64,000 nucleotides of DNA. Source: Epichloe hybrida (taxonomy: Eukaryota > Ascomycota > Sordariomycetes > Hypocreales > Clavicipitaceae). The position numbers and the translations under genes are program-made. The DNA lies in the NCBI GenBank assembly GCA_019022495.1, contig JAFEKR010000011.1, positions 620,001-684,000 on the forward strand. The letters run 5' to 3'. Position 1 is the first letter of the stretch. Each line of letters begins with the position of its first letter. The notes below the pieces were generated by a model. It saw only the letters and a list, made by a program, of their open reading frames with translations. It had not been told where the DNA came from and ran no database searches. Positions 32,201 through 44,019 of the stretch are shown one piece after another.

Positions 32201-34400
32201 TTAACTAGGGAGTTATAAAGTACTCTAGGTTCTTATAGTCTATATAGATTATAAATAGACTAGAAATGCCCTATAGCTTAGCTAACTATACCTTAAGGCA
32301 TAAGATAATAGCTAATAATTCCTTATTATAGATTATATAGTTCTTTTATAAGAATATAAGGCTAGTGAAGTAGTAAGTAACTAAGTATATAATACTATCC
32401 TAGCCTTATTAGGAAAGGCATTCTCTAATAGCCATTCCTAAATAATTAGCTTTTATTACTATAAGGAGATTTAAATCCTATTATACTAGTACTAGGTATA
32501 TAATAAAGGTATCTTTTAACTTATTAAAGGCATTATTCTCTTTAGGCCCTTATTAAAAAGGGACATTTCTCTTAGTTAATTATATTAGTAGTGCTACTAG
32601 TTCTAAAAAGTTACTAATAAAGTTATAGTAAAAGTTAGTAAACCCTAGGAAGCTATAGACCCCCTAAAGTTTTATTAAGGCTACCTATTCCCTAATAGCT
32701 ATAACCTTTACTAAATCTAGATAAATAAAATAACTTACTATAATAATATATCCTAGGTATTAAACCTCCTTTACTATAAATATAGACTTATTAAGGTCTA
32801 AGTATAACCCTATAGCCCTTAGGTAGCCTAATATTACCTAGACCTTAGCTATATAGTCTTTCCTTAATCCCCCTAAGTAAATTAAGATATTATCTAAGTA
32901 CACTATAATAAAATCCCTTAATATATCCCCTAAGGACTTATTAATATAATATTAGAATATTACTAGTGCGCTAGCTAGGCTAAAGGGGCAAACTAGCTAC
33001 TTAAATAGCCTAAACCTAGTTTAAAACGCTATTAGGTACTCCTAGCCCTTAGTAATCTATAGCTTATAAAACGCTATATAAATATTTACCTTTATAAACT
33101 AATATGCCTAGGATAAGGAATAAAGTGTCTTCTTAATTAATAGGAGAGAATAGTAATTCTATGCTATTATCTTATTAAAAGCATAGTAGTCTATGTAAAA
33201 ACGCTAACTCTTATTAGCCTTTTTAATAAGAAAAACTAGAGCTATAGCTAATAATAAGCTAGCATAGATTTAACCCTTATCTATTAAGTCTATAATCTAG
33301 CGTTTAACCTCTAGAAGCTAGTCCCTTAGTATATTATATAGCAGTCCCTAAGGGAGCGTTAGTTTAAACCTATCCTAATTCTTATATAAGTATATATAGT
33401 AATTAAGGGACCCCTAGTAAGGAGGTAGGCTATTAGCTCTAGCTTTATTAAAAAGGGTTATAAAGTTAGCTAACTCCTTAGGTAATATTAATATGTCTAG
33501 GCTATTTAGTTTTGTCTTAGGCGCTATAATCTATAGTACTATTATTATCTCCCTAAGGCTTATAGTAATAAATAAAGCTAGCCTCCTTTATAATAAACCC
33601 TTTAGTAAAGTATATTAAGCTTATAAAGGCTACTCTAATATACGCTTAGAACATAAGGAAGCTATATATTTAATACTTAGGAGTAAATAGCTTTAACACG
33701 CTTTTCTCTAGTACTAATACCTCTCTTAGTAATAACCCTAATACTTAGAAATTAATATAAGGCTATGTCTTTATTATATATAAAGCTATAATTAATTAGA
33801 AGTCTAGGAGGTAGTATTATATAATAACCTTAAGTATAGAAGCAAAGCTCTTTATATTAAATTATAAAGTAAAAGAGTGTATATCTCTAGGTAAACTACT
33901 TTATAATATTAGTATATAAGTTCTTTCTTTATTAATTATCTAGTGTAATAATAAGTAAATAATTTATATTATAAAATATAAGAAAGGAAGGCTTTAAACT
34001 AGTCTAAAGTATCTTAATATAAATTAAATATAAATTTAAGAGTAATATACCCTAGGTAATATTAAGGTAAATTAGTTAAAGACCTTTAAGATACTTACTA
34101 ATAGCTTTATAAAGCCTCTATTAAGGCAGATATATAAGGAATTCTATTACTAGATTAGCTTATAGGAAATTCCCACTTAATTATAATACTAGAAAATTAT
34201 TATAATCTCTTCCTATACCTATAATCTTTAGCTTTAATAAATATCTTAGCTAAGGAAAGTGTGTTAAAGAGAGCTCCCTTAAAGTATAGGTTATATAAGG
34301 GTAGCGCATATTAATAGGGATAAAACATAAGGTTAGATATTAGTAAATATAATATATTAGAAGTACCTCTATAGACTAGTTATTACTATAGCGCACTATG
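29250..34400 (-). pseudogene. RIP-degraded Ty3/gypsy retrotransposon polyprotein
   Basis: On the minus strand, ignoring stops, the pol order is clear. Reverse transcriptase spans about 33500-32870 (LPKELANFITLF..., RFYIDYYAFNKI, and VYLDNILIYLG, where the second catalytic Asp of YLDD has become Asn). RNase H spans about 32600-32190 (LTKRNVPF, NKELLAII, YKNLEYFI). Integrase lies near 31260-31130 (QTxGxTxxVNQEI equivalent, WLEYLA, INNR). Sequence left of the second MITE still resembles the integrase C-terminus. Gag and protease would lie toward 34300 but are unreadable to me, and LTR borders were not found. The element is inactive. Confidence 0.85.
30668..31078. mobile_element. Second foldback MITE, inserted in the Ty3/gypsy relic
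   Basis: A 411-bp non-coding element has ends CAGAGCTTTACAC and GTGCAAAGCTCTG (inverted repeats with one mismatch) and a perfect 8-bp target duplication, TATATAGT, at 30660-30667 and 31079-31086. Its inner part shares blocks with the first MITE (GAGTAAAATTCTAAGA, GTGGGTCCGAAAGTGG and their complements), so the two are related. It retains GC-rich pieces such as GGGCCCTAGGCCCAC, so it seems less RIP-mutated than its host element. Confidence 0.9.
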
Positions 34401-35032
34401 TACCTTTTAGGTATAAAAGTCAGGTGCTATCTGCACCTTTGATTGACTAAATCGAACGCTTTCTATCATCCTTTTTCACCCCTACCTTGACACCTTGTCT
34501 TGGCGGGCCTTTCTTGGCTGCACTAATAACCCAACCCCACAAGCGGGCTACATTATAAGCCTTTTCGTTGCACGGCCCAGCATGCTTATGGGGCCTTATG
34601 TACAATGTATTGCGGAGTGTTTGTGCGTTTCATCCCTACGGAATAACAAATTACCCACACTTAAGTTACTCCGTACGCACTTCGAAATGTCTATCTTGGG
34701 TCCTCCCCACCAAGGAACACCCCGGCTTGCCTCGCGCTTTCCTGTCGGACAGAACGTTTGGCCTGGTCTGGTCTGCAAAACATGAGGTCTCCCCTTTTTC
34801 TTCGTCTTCTTGGCGCCGAGCAATTCTTTCGCCTTCTCTTGTTCTTTTCTTTTCCCCAGTCCCCTCCTTGACCCTTGGTCTCGTTCCCCGAGTCGCGTGC
34901 CACTCACCCACCCTCCGACGCGATATCCGTTTGTGACATGTTTTGAACAACCCGTTCAGCCAAAGGGCGCTCCGCCAGGACTGCCATCTCTCGTTTCCTC
35001 CTCGGCTTCCCCCTCGGTTTCCCTTGCTTTCG

Positions 35033-37113
35033 ATGCTTGTTCGGCATGTCGCCTTGCTGGTGGCACTGGGCGCGCCATCGTGCCTGGCTCAATTCCCAGT
35101 GACGGACGCCGCGGCTCTGAACCTGACGGTGGTGCGCTCGCCAGCTGACGGCAACATCACCATCTCGTACAAGGAACCCCGTGGAGCCTGCAAAACAGCC
35201 TTTAGTCACCAGAAACAGTACACCGGATGGGTCAATATTCCTGGTGCCTATTCGACCAATTTGTTCTTCTGGTTTGTCCAAGCTCGTCAACGAACAGATG
35301 AGCTGACCCTATGGCTGAATGGAGGCCCTGGTTCGAGTTCCTTGTTGGGTTTCTTTAGTGGCAATGGTCCCTGTGAGGTCATTGAGCAGGGTATCGATAA
35401 ATATGACACCGCTGCGAGGGAATGGGGATGGGATAGAGCCTCCAACATGCTGTTCATAGATCAGGTTCGTGGGGGTTCCTCGAAATGCATACATTTCATC
35501 TACGGCTAACCCATTGTCATCTCCATCGTCCTCACCAGCCCAATCAAGTGGGATTTTCATATGACAAACCTACCAATGGAACCATACTTTTCAACACTGG
35601 CGGCGATATACGCCAACCACCGTTGCAAGGAATTGGCTCCTCTACGTCCTGGGCATATCTCAATGGCACATTCAGCACCACAAATTCCAGCTCTATGGCC
35701 AACACCACAGAAACGGCTGCCCTTGCTGTGTGGCATCTGATACAAGGCTTTCTCACGACTTTTCCTCTGCATCACAATGCTTCCAATACCTCGGTATCTG
35801 TCCACTTATTCTCAGAGAGCTATGGTGGGAGATACGGGCCGCTGTTCGCCGAAAAATGGGCGCAGCAGAATCAGAAACGAGTGACGGGAGAGCTGCGTGC
35901 AAATTCGACCGTGGAAGTTCGACTTGGCTCACTTGGCATCGTCAGTGGATGCGTCGATCAGGAAATCCAGGTCCCGTACTATCCAATCTTCGCAAACAAC
36001 AACACCTATGGGTTCAAGGCACTCTCCGATGTAGGAGCCATCCATTTCTCTGCCAAGTTCGGTTCCCCGGATGGCTGCAAAGCCAAAATTCAGCAATGCG
36101 TAGCCGCAGCCTTGGCTTCGGATCCAAAGGGCGAGGGGGCCAACGCCAACGTGAACTCGATGTGCGCAGCCGCCAACGACGCCTGCTTCGTCATCGAGGA
36201 GCGTTATTACCACAGTGGCCGCAGTCCTTATGACCTGGCCGCGCCGTATCGTGACCCTAACCCCTCTCTACGATTTGTCTCCTACCTCAACCAGGGTCAC
36301 ATCCTCAAAGCCATCGGCTCTCCGATCAACTACACCATGATGAACCACCGTGTGTTCGACGTCTTCCAGGACACAGGCGACCAATCCCGCGGCGGCAGCA
36401 TCAAGCGGCTGGCAGATCTTCTGAACCGAGGCGTACGCATCGGCCTCATATACGGCGACAGAGACTACGTCTGCAACTGGTACGGCGGAGAGGCTGTGTC
36501 CCTGGCAATAGCCAACCAGACTAGTCCTGAATACGCAGTAAAATTTCCCGCTGCCGGGTACGCACCCATCATCGTCAACGACACATACGTCGGCGGGCTG
36601 GTACGCCAGTACGGTAACCTGTCCTTCAGCCGCATCTACCAAGCCGGCCACTCGGTGGCGTGGTACCAACCCGAAACCGCGTTCCAAGTCTTCGCCCGCA
36701 TCATGATGGGCACCTCGCTCTCCACGGGCGAGGCTATCAACCTATCCTTGTACAACACGACAGGCTCGTCTGCCGCCTCACACTCTGACAAGCTTCCCGC
36801 CATGCCCCCTGCAACATGCTACGTCTACATGTTCAACGAAACATGTGACGGTGACGCGCGGAGTCTTGCTTCATCGGGGACAGGCATAGTTATCAACGGT
36901 GTCTTGTACAGCAAGTCGGCTGACTGGCCCTTGGCAACGACGCAGCCTCTTTCCCCAACAAGCGGCAAAGCCACGTCTACGTTGGAGACACTTACCGGTG
37001 TCTTTATCGCGACAAAAACGCCGGATAGCAAGGCGCTTCTTGTACATATTCATATGAGCTGGATGCTCGTACTCTGCATATTCGGCATGCATCTCTCCGT
37101 AATAATCTTGTGA
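35033..37113 (+). CDS. Secreted serine carboxypeptidase (S10), possibly membrane-anchored
   Basis: Two exons (35033-35464, 35539-37113) encode 668 aa. A signal peptide (LVRHVALLVALGAPSCLAQ) is followed by the S10 fold: [21 protein letters not shown] across the intron, SESYGGRYGP with Ser238, GDRDYVCNWYGG (Asp) and AGHSVAWYQPE (His). Many N-glycosylation sites (NGT, NTS, NST, NTT) support secretion. The protein ends in a hydrophobic stretch (MLVLCIFGMHLSVIIL), after a Thr/Ser-rich segment, as in GPI- or tail-anchored enzymes. It probably trims peptides outside the cell. It is a distant paralogue of carboxypeptidase Y at 18595 and is the first gene after the AT island. Confidence 0.92.
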
Positions 37114-37692
37114 GCCGCACAACTAGCATCGATATTGGACAAAAGAAATTCGCGTTGAAGTTTCAGAGGTTGAACAGGAAGAGTTGTGTGAACAGCGGAT
37201 GCACTCTCACTTTGGTAATGAGTGTTGTCTTTTCTCAGCATTGGCATAGGTGTAGTTTTGTGCCTGCGCGGTAGGATTTGCACGGAATTACACCGATACT
37301 GCATTTTACCGGTGGCACAAGTCAGCGTCACCCTTCTATGACTAAGGACGTGCGTTGGTAGATTTGAGAAGAACCAAGTTGCTTTTTCTGTCGCACAGAT
37401 ATTGTGGGGAGCTGTGCTACGGTGATGACCGAGAGAAGGGGGGGGGGATGGGATATTTTTGTCTTAATACCAACGTTTGACAGACGAGGGAGCAAACGAC
37501 CGTGTAAATAAAGTGAGTGCCCGCCACGGTCCTGCAATGTAGGTTATTTGATCACTTCATGGCCACCGCGCGGGCCTGGTTTGGGAAAAACAGTCCGATA
37601 CTGAAGTACTTTGCACATGGATCTGTCCATGGAATTGGGTATATTTTTTTAGTTTCTTTGGGAATTTTTTTTTTCCATCCGCTACAAGGGTA
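37114..37692. other. Convergent intergenic region carboxypeptidase/NSE2
   Basis: Contains a G-run near 37439-37447 and T-runs (37645-37675). No gene is supported. Confidence 0.6.
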
Positions 37693-39050
37693 TCATGATG
37701 TATCTTGCTCCGTATTCCTCCCACCATGAGCGCGTCTCTCCTGCTCCAGCACGACTGACTGGTCGCCCATGTGAACGTCTTCCTCGTCATCGTCCATATG
37801 GTCAATAGCGCGCTGTGTCTGCTTGGAGCGCTGGACCCGTCGCAGCATGACTTCGTCGGGGTAAAAGTCTTGGCTGAACTGGGCTTTGGACATGGTCTGG
37901 AGGGAACGGGGTCAGTAAGAAAGGGGGGGAGGGGGCTTTGTATGTTTTTAGAGGGAAGAGGGAGGAGGAGACCATGGTGACGGATGATTGGATTTACCTG
38001 ACTACAGCCGGATTGTGGGCATTGAACGTTGCCTCGGGCAGGGAGGTACTCCATGATGGCGGACTTTTCAAAAGTGTGCTTGCACTTGGTGTGCGTGTAT
38101 GGCTCTTCCATTTGGCGCAGTGTCAGCGGGCAGTTGAGACTGATGACTTCTCGCGCAACGGCTATGTCGTCGCTGTCTTCATCATCATCATCGTCGTCTG
38201 TTGTGCCTCGGTGGGCACTACTCGCGCCTGGTCGGGACATGACGGGACGTCCGTTGGCACGGAACCAGCGCGAGGCATCGGCCAGTGGAGGTCCATTCTC
38301 GCCGGCCGCAGCGTCGTGCCATATCTTCTTGAAGGCGGCGTAGTCATTGTTGAGCGCATATCGTTGATGAGGGGTGAGTGCTTCGTATTTGGCCTGCTTC
38401 TGGGCTCGAGCGGCAAGATATGTGTCCCGGGTACTGGGCACGGGCACGGGTGTTTCTTCTTTTTCTTCTTCTTCTTCTTCTTCTTGTTTGCCTACAGCTG
38501 GCAACGACTCCCCTGCTCCTGCTTGGTCTCTGGCGCGCCGTCGCGGTTTCCCTGAGCTTGGCACGTTCGCCGTGCTTGCTGTGGCGGCATCGGTGTACAA
38601 GTCCCCGAGGATGTCGGTTTGATCTTGCAGCTCGGCTTGATGGTCAATGACGTCGCGTAGTGACTCTTCGGATTCGTTTGTCAATTCATCCACGTCCTTT
38701 TCTAGCTCGGCGAGATGGGCCTCTAGTCGCTCTTCCTCGGCTGTCTTATCTGTTCCTTTTTCTCGCCGTCGCTCACGAAGACTGCGCAAACGGTCCTGCT
38801 GGGCTCCAAGTCTTTCGTGAAGGTCTCCTACGCAGAGGCCGAGCTTTCGGGTTGCATCCTTCAGCTGCCTCTCATATAGCTGCGTGCCGCGGTTGTGGGA
38901 AAGTTCACCGAGTGCTCGGCGGCCAGCGTCGTTCAGGGGACATGACGGCGGCTGGTACTCGGGGAGGGATGCGGTTGAGGCAGGTTCACCCCTGGCCGGA
39001 GAGGAACCTGCGGCAGAGGGACGGCCACGGTTGAGGAGGTGGCGTGACAT
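37693..39050 (-). CDS. NSE2: E3 SUMO-protein ligase NSE2 (SMC5/6 complex)
   Basis: Two exons (39050-37998 and 37896-37693) encode 418 aa. The C-terminal SP-RING (zf-Nse) begins at Cys307 (LNCPLTLRQ), followed by CKHTF and CPQSGC, with the last zinc ligands just before the intron. Helical, coiled-coil sequence occupies residues about 60-150, matching the region that docks on SMC5. NSE2/MMS21 attaches SUMO to SMC5/6 targets during recombinational repair. Low-complexity runs of Glu/Lys (EEEEEKEE) and Asp (DDDDDEDSDD) sit in the middle. The second exon adds an acidic tail. It is considerably longer than yeast Mms21 (267 aa). Confidence 0.9.
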
Positions 39051-39871
39051 GATGTTGCCTTGGTTCGCCGGTGCTTTGCTTGGGTCTGGGCAGCAAGGAT
39101 TGTCGTCGTGATGGCGATGGCGATGGCGATGGTGGACAGACGCGACGAGACGCGGTGTTAATTCGTCAGATTGTCACGTTGTCGAGCCTCGCTGAAGGTG
39201 GTTGTTGGTTGGCTGAATCCCCACCATGTGGGCGGCAGCTACGGACCACGGCTTGTCTATCTGCACGTGGCGCCATGCGCGCCACGTCCCGTCTCTGGCC
39301 ATGACCTTTGCTTTCGATCGAATTCTGTGACCATGGACTTCATCCATCAGGCATCGGATCCGGGAATCGGTGGCGGCATGCTTGCTTGCCCATGGGCCGT
39401 GTGCCCATGACCAGAAACATGACGCGATTTCAATCACAATCCTTCATGTTAGTGTCAGATTCGATGATGAATGATAATATCCAGCAAAGAGGGAAATCGG
39501 CATCGACACTGCCCGCGGCCTGATCCAATCCGTATATGGAGCGCGACGAAATCATCGATGACTTGGAAATCTGGGCATCGAGTGCCTCCCCGTCACCATC
39601 ATAAAAATAGAAGATGCTGCCAATGCACCGTGAAATGACCCAGGCGCTCCAGCCGACAAAAAAGACTTGTTGCTCTCGATTGAAACATGCATGGTACGGG
39701 CGCTGCAGACGCGCCTCTGGTGGCACAATGTATGTAATGTTTGTCGACGCTCACAGCAATACGTGAGATCGTCATGGGAGCTGCTGCTCATCGATCGCGC
39801 ATCGGAGACCAGGCTTGGCGCCATCGGTCCAATCCGGTCGGTTTGCCCGTGTTAGTGATCCACTCTGGCTT

Positions 39872-39932
39872 AGACAGGTGGCAGACAGGTGGCAGACAGG
39901 TGGCAGGCAGGTGGCAGGCAGGTGGCAGGCAG
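39872..39932. repeat. 11-bp minisatellite, CAGGTGGCAGA/G units
   Basis: About five and a half tandem copies of ACAGGTGGCAG / GCAGGTGGCAG; the first copies end in A and the later ones in G. Confidence 0.85.
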
Positions 39933-40124
39933 ACTAATAAACCTCGATCTCTAGGATTGCCTGTTGGAAATGGCGATCTCGAGGTCAGGAGGTGCGACGG
40001 CCCTTCGGCGAGCTGCCCGATCTCTGCCCATCCCTGCCGTGGCCCGTCTGATGCTTTCTTCTCACATTTCCCAATCTTGTTTATTCACTTTGTCTACAGC
40101 TAAGCCTCCCGTGCCTGTCTGGTG

Positions 40125-40135
40125 GATCAACGATC
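40125..40135. promoter_or_regulatory. Candidate light-response element (GATCAACGATC)
   Basis: Two GATC cores two to three bases apart, about 200 bp before the LOV gene start codon. White-collar-complex sites in Neurospora contain paired GATC/CGAT cores, and vvd/env1 genes are strongly light induced. Assignment is inference. Confidence 0.35.
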
Positions 40136-40332
40136 GGAAAGATGGCATTGCCCGTTTCCTGCTCTCATATCTTATTAGGCATAATCTCCCCCTTCTGTAT
40201 TTTGTTCGCTGCCCAAGAGACACGCTCGTCGTCGCCTTACCTATGATCGTTGTTGGCGATTTCTACTCCATCTGATCCTTTTCGCTGTTTTTGAAACCCT
40301 CTGCAACATTTCTCTCACAAACCGCACGCAAA

Positions 40333-41126
40333 ATGACGTCCAATGTCGAGGTTGCTATGAATCCATGGGAACTACAGGCTCTCAATGTAATTACCCCTTA
40401 ACCTCGTCGCTTGTTCATCGACTTTGCGGTTGTTCAAGTTCTCACATTTGGCGGAGTCTAACAATGTCATGTCTCTCAATAGTATCAATTCCCCGACGAT
40501 TCACTGTCAGCTGTTGTTGACCTCAAGCAGGCCAGCGTCCCAGAGAGGAGCAAATGGCGAGCTATGGCAGACCCTGTCTTCTATCCAGGGCTGTACTCAA
40601 ACAGCGGCTACGACTTGATGACTATTCTGGTCAGCAACCTCGTTTCCTGTCTATTGCTATGGGGGTTTGCCATGTCTTTTTTTTTTTAAATTGTAACTGA
40701 CCAGTTTCTCAGTTTCGTCTCCTGGGTCGACCAAATCCACAAATCGAGCTTGGCCCCGTTGATTGCTCTGTTGCTCTCGTGTTGTGTGATCTCGAATTGC
40801 CCGATGAGCCTATTGTCTACGCAGCCGATGCCTTCTGTGACCTCACCGGCTATTCAAAATCAGAAATCCTGGGTCGAAACTGCCGCTTCCTTCAGTCACC
40901 CAATCACAGCTCAAAAGCCAAGTCAAGTGCTGCAGAAAAGTCGCACGGCAAGACAGCTGGCTCACGACTGCGGCATGCCATCAATGACAGGAATGAAATT
41001 CAACTGAATGTTGTCAACTACCGAAAAAACGGCCAGAAATTCAACAACCTCCTCACCATCATACCCTTGACCTTGGACGACTCTGGCTACCAATACGCTG
41101 TTGGCTTTGCTGTTGAAGACTCATAA
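40333..41126 (+). CDS. Blue-light photoreceptor, LOV/PAS protein of the VIVID/ENVOY type
   Basis: Three exons (40333-40386, 40483-40629, 40713-41126) encode 204 aa, the size of VVD (186) and ENV1 (about 207). The LOV signature GRNCRFLQ carries the adduct-forming Cys124. Other LOV landmarks are CDLELPDEPIVYAADAFCDLTGYSKSEILG before it and NDRNEIQLNVVNYRKNGQKFNNLL after it. The insertion SPNHSSKAKSSAAEKSHGKTAG corresponds to the extended FAD loop of VVD-like proteins. These proteins dimerise in light and dampen the white-collar complex (photoadaptation). The N-terminal cap precedes intron 2. It has no output domain. Confidence 0.92.
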
Positions 41127-41214
41127 AGGAAATTCCGTCGTGGACTTCAGATGTTCATTACATATTACACACGACGTTCATCTCATATCGCCTAATGACT
41201 TTCACGTACTCCGT

Positions 41215-41600
41215 TCACAATACCCATACGCACAAAGGTTTCAACCTATACCCTGCATTGGCGTCGTATGTGTTTTCATGTACAAATAATTTCGGGAGTT
41301 CCTTTTCTCTTTTTTCCTCCTTTTTTCTTGCTACTGCGTCCTCATGATCATAACACAAAGGAGGCAACAGGGGCTCTTTCAAGTCTTGGTTCATGAGTAC
41401 TAGCTCAACGGAGTTCCCATGCGGATCCGTCACTGACAGGCTTATACAAAACATTGGCTCCATGTTATGAAATCTTTTGCCGCGGTGAGCGTTCTTACAC
41501 GTTCATCAAAGGTTCGGAGTTCACTTCAGGTTTATTTTGGGAGGCAAAATCAAAAGATCTAGGTGAACGCACTTAGCAACTCTGTTAGTCTGTACGAAAA
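41215..41600 (-). pseudogene. Possible relic of a VOC/glyoxalase-fold protein
   Basis: On the minus strand the segment SLSVTDPHGNSVELVLMN (about 41400-41455) resembles the final strand of VOC metalloenzymes (xDPxGNxxEL). A second frame just upstream (FDERVRTLTAAKDFI, about 41465-41520) resembles the preceding part of such domains. A frameshift and early stop separate them, so any gene is broken. The recognition is weak. Confidence 0.25.
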
Positions 41601-42106
41601 CCACACGTTCTAACGATTCGACGTTGTTCGCATCAGAGTGTATTACGCGGGAAATACTATGATTTCGCATCGCCGCCTCTAGACACACCTGCTCAGGCGC
41701 TACACAGGAACTACTCATGGCTAGCTCAGTGAGCCATATCTTGCTCACTGAGCATCTCCTAAGCTAAACCCACTTAAACCTTAGCCAGGCCAGTTCCAAT
41801 GGAATTATGCTAGGCAGACAGAGACAGAGAATTGTATGTACAAGTAATGCCAAGTACGTCTTGGTTCCAAGGCTTAGCACCTGCCTGTGAATAAGCTATA
41901 AGACCACGTCATGCCCTATCTTAGGCTCTTTTAAAACACCAAAGTATTACGCCAAGTTCCTAGGAAGGATTAGAAAAGGAAGGAATAATAAAAAGAATAG
42001 TAAGCCTTCTGCGAATAGTTTGAGGTGCGCTATGAGAAGGTTTTGTGGCACTTGGGGCCGAGAGAATGCTGGGACCGGAACTTGTATCCCCGAGGATACG
42101 CGACGA

Positions 42107-42904
42107 TCAATAGCGCCGGTGAGTTCGACTCGCTAGATTGAAACAGCTATTGCTGACGAGGTTGCAGTACATCCTCGGGCACCACCTTGCAAGAAAGCTG
42201 GGTCTCGCTACTGGACATTCCGATACATCATACGACCCAGTTACGCTGCGCTGCGCCTGCATGTGCGGGATTCTGCCCGGTGCATGTTTGGAGAGCTGAC
42301 CTGCCGGTCGTTGAAAGACTCCAACAAAACACCAACAGAGCAAATAATTTTCTTCTGTTTCTGTGATAAATTAACTGTGCTACGTGACTTTGCCAGATAT
42401 TTGCGACCTTCTCAGCTGTCATATCCGCCCGTAAGTGCATCTGGGTTATACTGCTGACGAAGATCATCAAAGCTGGCAATGACTTATCTGACTCTTCAAA
42501 ACACTTTGAAAGCAAGTCTTGAAAGTGGCGCGCCATTTTGCGATGTTTTTGAAGCTCATTACTGTAACTGCACAGTTTATTCTGCAGGGCTTCATTTTCC
42601 GCCTGTGCTGTTAGTCTTTGCTTTGCTTCAGTCTCTATGGAGCGATTCAGTTCGAGTAGCTGGAGAGATAGTCTGAAGTTTTCCGATTTCAGACGCTCAA
42701 TCTCAGAGCTGAAACTTGGCTGGCCTACGGGCAGACGTCTGAAGGCTTAACAACAATGCCCAATCGTTCGCCTACCGATGCCTCTATTAGAATGTAAGGT
42801 TCAAGTGAGTCGTGTCGCATACCAATGTGGCGAGATAGCCTCAAGCGGCATTCATCTCTTTCGCGACGGCGATCTGCATTGCTTTGACGGACCGTTTCCG
42901 ACAT
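42107..42904 (-). pseudogene. Broken ORF for a basic coiled-coil protein
   Basis: An ATG at 42904 opens about 60 codons (MSETVRQSNADRRRERDECRLRL...VKPSDVCP) and then a stop. In another frame directly downstream, a long coiled-coil segment (SEIERLKSENFRLSLQLLELNRS...) runs on to about 42228. Only about 28 bases separate the frames, too short for an intron, so a frameshift is likely. No family is recognised. The region 41600-42100 next to it shows nothing. Confidence 0.3.
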
Positions 42905-43579
42905 GGGTCAAAATGACAAACTTGAGCAGGCGTGTTGATAGGTTAAATTTCTGCTAGTGACTCTTTGCACAAATGATCGAGTGTCTCGAAAGACATGGCT
43001 GCTTTTAGCAAGCCAGATCCGGAGCCAAAGCGTGAACGAGGAACGCGATGTTGGGCAATTGAAGAAACCAGAATAGACAAAAAATATTGTTTAGAAGACT
43101 TTTCAGGCTGAAACAAGCACAAATGGAACATGCCAGGAAAGCCCATCTACAACTTTGCATTACGGATCCGTAATCCTGAGTTGAGCATCGGCCCCACCCG
43201 CACGTGCAGGACCCCTTCATCATGTACATCAAAGGTACGCAAAACATGGTGTATATGTATGTAACTGCTCAACCCCTCACGAAGGACTCCTCAACCCTCA
43301 CCCGCATACCACTCGGCTGTCAAGCGTGCAAAATCGGGCGAGGCATCCTTCATGGGGACGTCGGCCCGGTTGAAAACCCTAATACGGGGCGGCGACTGTC
43401 TCGTGCGTGCGTGATAGGCATCGATGCGTAATCTCACACAGATTTGACCAAATGCAAGCCGTGAAACAGATGCAACAATACGGGACCGATGCTGTTGCGA
43501 TCTGTCACAGACGCTAGACAATATCACCCACCCGTAGTCGTCGTATTCTTAGTATTCCATTCATAGATTAGTTTCGTGT

Positions 43580-43888
43580 TCTCCGGATCTGGAAGCTCAG
43601 ATCGGTTTACCGCAGATATCCTAGCCCGAGTACGCACCGGCATGGCAAGACTCAACGGCTTTCTGAACAGGATTGGCGCGGCAGAATCGAACCTCTGCGA
43701 ATGTGGGCAGCGACAGACCCTACTCGATTGTTCACGCGAAAAGCTGGGTAATGTCTCCTACTTCGTGGGTGGGAAGGCAGCATCGGATGGTGACAAATGG
43801 GCGCCAAACATGGAAGCGGTTAAAGCTACAATCAAATTCGCCAGAGCAACAAAGAGACTAGATACGAAATCAAGAACGACGGATTGAG
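43580..43888 (+). pseudogene. C-terminal tail of a Tad1-like LINE retrotransposon, internally deleted
   Basis: Residues TGMARLNGFLNRIGAAESNLCECGQ match the conserved zinc-knuckle region at the end of fungal Tad/LINE polyproteins. GNVSYFVGGKAASDGDKWAPNMEAVKATIKFA matches the very C-terminus. Between them the usual segment of about 20 residues (with the HFLF-type motif) is missing. No upstream RT or endonuclease is seen. The fragment is therefore a dead 5'-truncated insertion. Confidence 0.75.
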
Positions 43889-44019
43889 AGGGCGTGATAA
43901 ATGAGCTCAATTATCAGCATTGGCCTTGTCATTGGCAGACCATGCTTCAGCTGCTGTATAGCCTATAGGACAGGACGCTGGACACTTGGGGAATTGGCCC
44001 TCGAGATTCATAGCTTACT

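Larger units (their letters stand above)
24500..34430. mobile_element. AT-rich, RIP-mutated transposon island
   Basis: Composition changes sharply just after the ELO stop codon and returns to normal at about 34430. Long stretches are nearly free of CpA and TpG and rich in TpA, the signature of repeat-induced point mutation (C to T in CpA). No intact ORF above 60 codons exists in almost 10 kb. Translation with stops ignored still reveals a hAT transposase (plus strand) and a Ty3/gypsy polyprotein (minus strand), listed separately. Two MITEs and several tandem arrays lie inside. The 34430-35032 flank is ordinary DNA with one GTACTCCGTAC-like site (34666-34676) and serves as promoter of the next gene. 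Confidence 0.93.
39051..40332. other. Intergenic region upstream of NSE2 and the LOV protein gene
   Basis: Divergent promoter region of almost 1.3 kb. It contains a GGCGAT trinucleotide-like repeat (39110-39133) and the minisatellite at 39872-39932. No gene is supported. Confidence 0.6.
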
